Origin: Pseudonocardia sp. N23
Lineage (GTDB): Bacteria > Actinomycetota > Actinomycetes > Mycobacteriales > Pseudonocardiaceae
DNA: 64,000 bases
Assembly: GCF_002583555.1 (NCBI RefSeq)
Contig: NZ_BEGX01000032.1
Location: 62,001-126,000 of the forward strand
Reading direction: 5' to 3'
How positions within the stretch are numbered: position 1 is the stretch's first letter; each line of letters starts with the position of its first letter. The notes beneath the pieces were generated by a model. It searched no databases. It was not told the DNA's origin and was given only the letters and a program-made list of their open reading frames with translations. Shown here in pieces: positions 59,011 to 64,000 of this stretch. The position numbers and the translations under genes are program-made.

Positions 59011-59352
59011 TCAGAAGCCGGGGAGGCCGAGGCCGCCCGCGGCCCCGCCCAGGCCACCCGCGAGGGGGCCCATCTTCTCCGCCTGCGCCTGCGACGCGGC
59101 CGCGCTCGCGTTCTGGAACGCGCCGACGACCAGGTCCTGCAGCGTCTCGACGTCGTCGGGGTCGACGACCTTCGGGTCGATCCTGACCGCGCGCACATCC
59201 CCGGCCGCCGTCATCGTCACCTCGACGAGACCGTTGCCCGCCTGGCCGGTCACCTCGAGGACCTGCAGCTCCTGCTGGGCTGCGACGAGCTGCTCCTGCA
59301 TCTTCTGCGCCTGCTGGAGAATCATCGACATGTCGGGCTGACCCGGTTGCAC
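59011..59352 (-). CDS. YbaB/EbfC family nucleoid-associated protein
   Basis: The 113-residue protein has the YbaB core: [40 protein letters not shown] and [20 protein letters not shown], with a Gly-rich tail. It forms DNA-binding dimers and precedes recR in most bacteria. GTG start. The divergent amidase gene starts 80 bases away, the order seen for Rv3715c-Rv3717. Confidence 0.92.
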   Translation of the reverse strand: MQPGQPDMSMILQQAQKMQEQLVAAQQELQVLEVTGQAGNGLVEVTMTAAGDVRAVRIDPKVVDPDDVETLQDLVVGAFQNASAAASQAQAEKMGPLAGGLGGAAGGLGLPGF

Positions 59353-59431
59353 AGAGCTCTCCCGTCACTTCGCCGCGTGTCCGCTGCGGACCGCGCCCGA
59401 TCGCCAGGGTAGCCGTGCGAAGCTGTCGGCC

Positions 59432-60256
59432 GTGTCCGCCCCGAGTCGCACCGCACTCCTGGTGTTCGCGGCGGCCGTGCTCGCCGCGTGCGCCACCGCC
59501 GCGCCGGTCAGCGGCACCGCGACTCCGCTGTCGTCGCCGGCCGCCCTGCCCTCCCCCGCGGCCGCCCCGACCGCACCTCCGACGACCCCGCCGACGACGG
59601 TCCCGCCGCGGCCCCGGATCGTCGTCCTCGACCCGGGGCACAACGGCGGCAACGCCCGCAACCTCGCCGCGATCAACAAGCAGGTGCCCGACGGGCGCGG
59701 CGGGACCAAGCCCTGCAACACCACCGGCACCCAGACCGACGCCGGCTATCCCGAACACGCCTTCGCCTGGGACCTCGCCCGGCGTGTGCGCGACAAGCTC
59801 ACCGCGAAGGGCGTCACCGTCGTGATGACGCGCGACAGCGACGCAGGCGTGGGGCCGTGTGTCGACGTCCGGGGCGCCGCCGGGGAGAAGGCGGACGCCG
59901 ACGCCGTCGTGTCCCTGCACGCCGACGGCTCCGCCCCCGCGAACAGGGGCTTCCACGTCGCCTACTCCGAGCCGCCGCTCTACCCGGCGCAGGCCGGCCC
60001 CGCCCACGTCCTCTCCGCCGACCTGCGCGACGCCCTGCGCACCGGCGGGTTCGCCGTCTCCGACTACATCGGTCGCGACGGTCTCTCGGCCCGCAACGAC
60101 CTGGCCGGGCTCAACCTGTCGACGCGCCCCACCGCCCTGGTCGAGTGCGCGAACATGCGCAACGCCGCCGAGGCCGCGCTGGTGTCCTCGGCCGACGGCC
60201 GCGAGCGCTACGCCACCGCGATCGCCGCAGGTGTCCTGGCGTTCCTGGCACGTTGA
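59432..60256 (+). CDS. N-acetylmuramoyl-L-alanine amidase (Rv3717/Ami1-like), lipoprotein-type signal
   Basis: The 274-residue zinc amidase cuts the bond between MurNAc and the stem peptide. A signal peptide ending LAACATA and a Pro/Thr linker precede the Amidase_3 domain. Metal residues lie in VLDPGHNGGN, YPEHAFAWDL and VVSLHADGSAP, and the catalytic glutamate in ALVECANMRN. The cysteine pair (KPCNTTG, GPCVDVRG) matches the disulphide of the mycobacterial enzyme. Confidence 0.94.
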   Translation: MSAPSRTALLVFAAAVLAACATAAPVSGTATPLSSPAALPSPAAAPTAPPTTPPTTVPPRPRIVVLDPGHNGGNARNLAAINKQVPDGRGGTKPCNTTGTQTDAGYPEHAFAWDLARRVRDKLTAKGVTVVMTRDSDAGVGPCVDVRGAAGEKADADAVVSLHADGSAPANRGFHVAYSEPPLYPAQAGPAHVLSADLRDALRTGGFAVSDYIGRDGLSARNDLAGLNLSTRPTALVECANMRNAAEAALVSSADGRERYATAIAAGVLAFLAR

Positions 60257-60283
60257 CGAACCCTCGTCCGGCCATGCCCCCAC

Positions 60284-60390
60284 CGAACGTGTCGTCAGCG
60301 CGGGTCGCGCGCCCTGGTGACACGTGGTGCGAGGCCGCCCCCGACGAGCGTGTCGTCAGTGCGGGGCGGAGGCTCTCACGACACGTTCGG
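60284..60390. repeat. Hairpin repeat family, copies 1 and 2
   Basis: Copy 1 (60284-60327) begins CGAACGTGTCGTCAGCGCGG and ends GTGACACGTGG. Copy 2 (60345-60390) begins CGAGCGTGTCGTCAGTGCGG and ends ACGACACGTTCGG; its arms CGTGTCGT/ACGACACG pair perfectly. They lie between the amidase and LysR stops. Confidence 0.8.
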
Positions 60391-60398
60391 TGCCAGGA

Positions 60399-61247
60399 TC
60401 AGACGCCCGAGCGGAGGGTCGACGCGGAGTCGAGGATCGCCCGCGCCATCGCGTCGGCTGCCGGCGACGTCGAGCGGCGCGAGGTCTGCAGCGTGAAGTC
60501 GAAGGCGTCGAGCTCCGGGAGACCCGGTATCGGCACCAGGCCGTCCGGCATCAGCGTCTCCGCATGCGCGACCACCCCCAGCCCCGCCGAAGCCGCCGCC
60601 CGCAGCCCCGACAGAGACCCGCTCGTGCACGCCATCCGCCACTCCAGCCCCGCGGCCTCCAGCGCCGCGACAGCCGTCGCCCGCGACAGCGCCGGCCGCG
60701 GGTAGCTGATCAACGGCACCGGGCCGCCGTCGAGCCGGAACCCCGGCGACGACACCCATACGAAGCGGTCGCGCCACACCCGCGTCCCCCGCGGCCGGCC
60801 GGGCGAGCGCTTCGCGAAGATCAGGTCGAGGTCACCCGCGTCGAGCGCAGCCTCCAGATTCTCGCTGAGGCCGACCGTCAACACCAGGTCGACGCCCGGG
60901 TACCGGCGCCGGAACCGGTCGAGGATCCGCGCCAGCCGGGTCGCGACCAGGTCCTCCGACAGCCCCAGCCGCAGCCGCCCGCGTACCTGCACACTGTGGA
61001 AGTGGGCCAGCGCGCGGTCGCCCGCGTCGAGGATCGTGGCGGCGAACTCGACCATCGCCTCGCCGTCGGCCGTCAGCGCCACGGAGTGGGTGTCGCGCAC
61101 GAACAGCGTCCGGCCGACGGCCTCCTCCAGCTTGCGGACGTGCTGGCTGACGGTGCCCTGCCGCACCCCGAGCCGTTCCCCGGCGCGCGTGAAGCTCAGC
61201 GTGTCCGCCACCGCGGCGAACGAGCGCAGCAGCACAGGATCCAGCAC
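60399..61247 (-). CDS. LysR-family regulator
   Basis: The 282-residue regulator has the helix-turn-helix LLRSFAAVADTLSFTRAGER, LGVRQGTVSQHVRKLEEAVG and a periplasmic-binding-like effector domain. A TACGAT (61259-61254) lies seven bases before GTG 61247, suggesting a leaderless transcript. It is divergent from the transporter, its likely target. Confidence 0.92.
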   Translation of the reverse strand: MLDPVLLRSFAAVADTLSFTRAGERLGVRQGTVSQHVRKLEEAVGRTLFVRDTHSVALTADGEAMVEFAATILDAGDRALAHFHSVQVRGRLRLGLSEDLVATRLARILDRFRRRYPGVDLVLTVGLSENLEAALDAGDLDLIFAKRSPGRPRGTRVWRDRFVWVSSPGFRLDGGPVPLISYPRPALSRATAVAALEAAGLEWRMACTSGSLSGLRAAASAGLGVVAHAETLMPDGLVPIPGLPELDAFDFTLQTSRRSTSPAADAMARAILDSASTLRSGV

Positions 61248-61325
61248 CTGGTCATCGTAGAACGCGATGGCAGACAGCACGGTGCACGTGTTTCCGAATG
61301 ACAGCTGCCGGTCGACGATGGAGGG

Positions 61326-62354
61326 GTGCTCGACCGTGTCCGCCGCATCCGCCCCGACCCGTTCATCCTGGCGCTGCTCGCCGTGATCGGGATCGCCGCC
61401 CTGCTCCCCGCGCGCGGAGCCGTCGCCACCGGCTTCGGCCACGCGACGACCGTCGCCATCGGGTTGCTGTTCTTCCTCTACGGTGCGCGGCTGTCCACCC
61501 GCGAGGCGGTCGACGGCCTGCGGCACTGGCGGCTGCACGGCACCGTCCTCGCCGCCACGTTCGTGCTCTTCCCGCTCCTCGGCCTCGCCGTCACCCTGCT
61601 GCCGACGGCCATCCTGCCCCGCGACCTCGCGCTCGGCGTCGTCTTCCTGTGCTGCCTGCCCTCGACCGTCCAGTCGTCGATCGCGTTCTCCTCCCTCGCC
61701 CGTGGCAACGTCCCTGCCGCGATCTGCGCGGCGTCGCTGTCCAACCTGCTCGGCATCGTCGTCACGCCGCTGCTCGCGGGCCTCCTGCTGGCCTCGCACG
61801 GCGGCATCTCCGGCAGCGCGGTCGTCGACGTCGCGCTGCAGCTGCTCGCCCCGTTCGTGCTCGGCCAGCTCGCGCGCCCCTGGATCGGCGGCTGGGTGGC
61901 CCGGCACAAGAGGCGCCTGGTGGTCGTCGACCGCGGATCGATCCTGCTGGTCGTGTACGTGGCGTTCAGCGAGGGGATGGTGGAGGGCATCTGGACGCGG
62001 CTGTCCGTCTCGGCGCTGGTGACGCTGGTGGCCGTCTGCCTGACGCTGCTGGCGGCCGTCCTGCTGATCACCTGGTACGTCCCGCGCCGCTCCCCCTACG
62101 CCGACCGCGTCACGATCATGTTCTGCGGGTCGAAGAAGAGCCTCGCCAGCGGCCTGCCGATGGCGGGGGTGCTGTTCGCGGGCGCCCAGGTGGGCCTCCT
62201 GGTCCTGCCGCTCATGCTGTTCCACATGATCCAGCTGATGGCCTGCGCCGCGATCGCCGCCCGGCTGGCCCGCCGCGCGCAGCCGTCCGAACCCGTGGTC
62301 CTGGCGCGCCGGCCTGGCACCGCACGTGTCACCAGCGCGACTCCACGACTCTGA
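61326..62354 (+). CDS. Bile acid:sodium symporter family (SBF-like) transporter
   Basis: The 342-residue protein has nine to ten hydrophobic helices with ATTVAIGLLFFLYGARLS, LCCLPSTVQSSIAFSSLARG and IMFCGSKKSLASGLPMAGVL, the YfeH-like signature. Substrates are organic anions in relatives. The last 15 residues (ARRPGTARVTSATPRL) are encoded by hairpin repeat copy 3, so the original C-terminus was probably altered. Confidence 0.9.
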   Translation: MLDRVRRIRPDPFILALLAVIGIAALLPARGAVATGFGHATTVAIGLLFFLYGARLSTREAVDGLRHWRLHGTVLAATFVLFPLLGLAVTLLPTAILPRDLALGVVFLCCLPSTVQSSIAFSSLARGNVPAAICAASLSNLLGIVVTPLLAGLLLASHGGISGSAVVDVALQLLAPFVLGQLARPWIGGWVARHKRRLVVVDRGSILLVVYVAFSEGMVEGIWTRLSVSALVTLVAVCLTLLAAVLLITWYVPRRSPYADRVTIMFCGSKKSLASGLPMAGVLFAGAQVGLLVLPLMLFHMIQLMACAAIAARLARRAQPSEPVVLARRPGTARVTSATPRL

Positions 62355-62526
62355 GCACACGTCGGATGGCGAGGCGTGCGGCACGTCGCGGGGTGGCCCG
62401 GCACCGGCACCGATCTCGGCGAACGTGTCGTCAGTGCAGCCGGCACCGCTCCGGTCGCACGTTCGGCGCCCAATCCGGATCGGACGTGTCATGGGAGGGC
62501 TGCGATCGAATCCGGTGACACGTCGG
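62322..62526. repeat. Hairpin repeat family, copies 3, 4 and 5
   Basis: Copy 3 is 62322-62366, copy 4 is 62420-62466 (CGAACGTG paired with CACGTTCG) and copy 5 is 62481-62526. Copies 3 and 5 extend into the ends of the convergent transporter and DUF559 genes and supply their last codons and stops. Confidence 0.78.
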
Positions 62527-63370
62527 GTGTGGGGACGCCCCTGGCGGTGAGCGCCCGCCAGACCAGGATCGCGATCTCCCGCGTCGTCGTGTCGCTCCCG
62601 ACGTGCACCATCTCCCATCCCGCCCTGGCCAGCTCGGCCTCCCGACGGAGATCGCGCCGGGCCCGACCCGGCGTCCGATGGTCGCTGCCGTCGTACTCGA
62701 TCCCCAGTGCCACCTGCGGGTAGGCCAGGTCGAGCCGGTACCGGCCGACAGGATGTTGTGGCACCGGAGCCGGGAGGCCCGCGAGCAGGATCGCCACCCG
62801 CGTACGGCTCTCCCCCGGGGACTCGGCCCGCGCATCGGCGAGCTCGACGACTCGCGGCAGCCGCCGCGTTCCGCGTACACCCGGGTGACGACGGGCGAGC
62901 GCGAGCACCGCGCTCGGCTCGAAGCGACCGACCCGCGCGAGCGCGTCGACCGCCGGGACCGCCCGCAGCAGGGGCTCCCGGCGCGCGAGGTCGTACGCGG
63001 TCCGGAGCGGCGAGGTCAGGTCGATCCCGTCGACGGAACGGGTCTCTCCGGGATGCGGTCGGAAGCGGTGCACCCGGAGGCCGGGTCGGGGACGACGGTC
63101 GCTGCCCGGCAGGACGATCTCGACCGGCGCTGACGCCGGTGCACACGATGCACCGAGGAGCTCCGCCGCCGCCCAGCCCGCGAGGAGTCCCTTGCCGTCC
63201 GCGTTGAGATACGCCGCGATCGCCCGGACCCGCAGGTCGACCGGGACACCGGCGCCCACGTAGACGTCCGGGAAGAGTCGTACGAACCGCTGCCCGCGAA
63301 GCGCGCTCTTGCCGACCGCGCCCGCAGCAACGGCTTCCGACCCACGGAACGGCGTACTCCCGATGTCCAT
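62489..63370 (-). CDS. DUF559 / VSR-like nuclease-fold protein with AbiEi-like N-terminus
   Basis: The 293-residue protein has an N-terminal winged-helix part (AVAAGAVGKSALRGQRFVRL, DVYVGAGVPVDLRVRA) as in AbiEi-type antitoxins. The C-terminal half has SRTRVAILLAGLPAPVPQHP, RLDLAYPQVALGIEYDGSDH and WEMVHVGSD, the PD-(D/E)xK core of DUF559. Actinobacteria carry many copies; no toxin partner is adjacent here. Its last residues come from repeat copy 5. Confidence 0.85.
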   Translation of the reverse strand: MDIGSTPFRGSEAVAAGAVGKSALRGQRFVRLFPDVYVGAGVPVDLRVRAIAAYLNADGKGLLAGWAAAELLGASCAPASAPVEIVLPGSDRRPRPGLRVHRFRPHPGETRSVDGIDLTSPLRTAYDLARREPLLRAVPAVDALARVGRFEPSAVLALARRHPGVRGTRRLPRVVELADARAESPGESRTRVAILLAGLPAPVPQHPVGRYRLDLAYPQVALGIEYDGSDHRTPGRARRDLRREAELARAGWEMVHVGSDTTTREIAILVWRALTARGVPTPDVSPDSIAALP

Positions 63371-63423
63371 GGGCGCTTGGACGCGAACGGGCTCGATCCG
63401 GTTCCCCCGTTCGGTAACCAGAC

Positions 63424-63529
63424 CGAACGTGTCGCCAACACAGTGACACCGCGCTCGACACACGTTCGTCCGTGAGGCACTCCCCGGGCGTGTCGTCAGC
63501 GCAGCACGGGGACGCCTACGACACGCCCG
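63424..63529. repeat. Hairpin repeat family, copies 6 and 7
   Basis: Copy 6 (63424-63468) has arms CGAACGTGT/ACACGTTCG. Copy 7 (63485-63529) has perfect 12-base arms CGGGCGTGTCGT/ACGACACGCCCG. Between the two copies both arms change together, keeping the pairing. They fill the gap upstream of the DUF559 gene. Confidence 0.82.
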
Positions 63530-63546
63530 ATGGATCGGGCGCCGGG

Positions 63547-64000
63547 TCAGTGCTCCGAGGTGGTGCGGGCGAGGCGGCGGGTGATCACGAAGTTCGCGAC
63601 CTCCACCAGCACGATCCCGACGACGGCGACCGTGAGACCGACGAGCATCGTCGGGGTGTGGCCTGCGTCGAGCTGCCAGAAGTCGCGGCCGAACGGCAGC
63701 GGGGTCAGCAGCGCGTAGGCGAAGCACCCCAGCGAGGCCACGACCAGCGCCACCTTCCACAGCGCGAAGGGCCGGGCGATGACGGCGAGCACGCCCGTCG
63801 CGATCAGGTAGAGCGCGAGCACCGCGGCGGTCTTCTGCTGGATCTCCGTCGCCCCGACGTCGGTGCGGACGATCAGGTACGTGATCACCGTGCCGGCGGC
63901 GGCGATGATGCCCGACGGCGCCGCCAGCCGGAGCACGCGCCTGACGAACCCGGTCCGGGCACGCTCGGTGTTCGGCGCGAGCGCCAGGAAGAACGCAGGG
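63547..64000 (-). CDS. P-type cation ATPase, C-terminal part (partial)
   Basis: The frame is open to the window edge. The visible 150 residues begin PAFFLALAPNTERARTGFVR and hold four membrane helices, the last ones ending VEVANFVITRRLART. FFLALAPN and the following VRRVLRLAAPSG are typical of the last membrane block of HAD-IC P-type ATPases. The catalytic DKTGT lies outside the window, so the transported ion cannot be told. Confidence 0.82.
   Translation of the reverse strand, partial: PAFFLALAPNTERARTGFVRRVLRLAAPSGIIAAAGTVITYLIVRTDVGATEIQQKTAAVLALYLIATGVLAVIARPFALWKVALVVASLGCFAYALLTPLPFGRDFWQLDAGHTPTMLVGLTVAVVGIVLVEVANFVITRRLARTTSEH

Overview
The window is high-GC DNA from an actinobacterium, most likely of the Pseudonocardiaceae (a Pseudonocardia-like genome is my guess, not proven). 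Nearly every gene has G or C in third positions and GTG starts are common. Two blocks keep the gene order known from Mycobacterium tuberculosis. The first is epoxide hydrolase-like, holin-like, acs, Fic-like, HAD phosphatase, 6C RNA, ssd, tad genes, helicase, topA. The second is asd, lysC, leuA, recR, ybaB, amidase.

Region 1 (1-26 kb) is the first block: the end of a glycerophosphodiesterase, an alpha/beta hydrolase and membrane protein pair, NhaA, then an acs-LLM oxidoreductase-arfB operon. After these come a degenerate Fic-like protein, a HAD hydrolase, the 6C small RNA, and the ssd-tadA-tadB-tadC-DUF4244-TadE pilus/secretion cluster. It ends with a DUF1998 helicase, the proton-pumping pyrophosphatase, two paralogous lipoproteins and topA.

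Region 2 (26-48 kb) is more accessory. It holds a YqeY protein, a phosphoesterase and a tRNA-Pro(CGG) with its own terminator. Next is a two-component system facing an ABC transporter. Then come many small regulatory modules: two AraC regulators, a HEAT/MerR-HEAT pair with a perfect operator palindrome, and an ECF42-type sigma factor with its DGPF/YCII partner and a divergent reductase under matching promoters. A TetR-hydrolase pair, a peptidase and an ACT-GNAT protein follow.

Region 3 (48-64 kb) starts with carbonic anhydrase and a Fur remnant. Two PIG-V-like mannosyltransferase paralogues flank the lysC-asd operon. leuA follows, preceded by a very short leucine-rich leader peptide. An XRE-DUF397 pair sits under a palindromic operator beside several tiny coupled reading frames. 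After recR-ybaB and a divergent cell-wall amidase come a LysR-transporter pair, a DUF559 protein, and the end of a P-type ATPase that runs off the window. Seven copies of a 45-base hairpin repeat lie between 60.3 and 63.5 kb.

The most interesting signals are the paired ECF42 promoters, the leuA leader, the hairpin repeat family with compensating arm changes, the 6C RNA, the MerR operator, and two genes that seem to start at CTG inside the upstream stop codon. I found no CRISPR array, prophage, transposase or large undescribed system.
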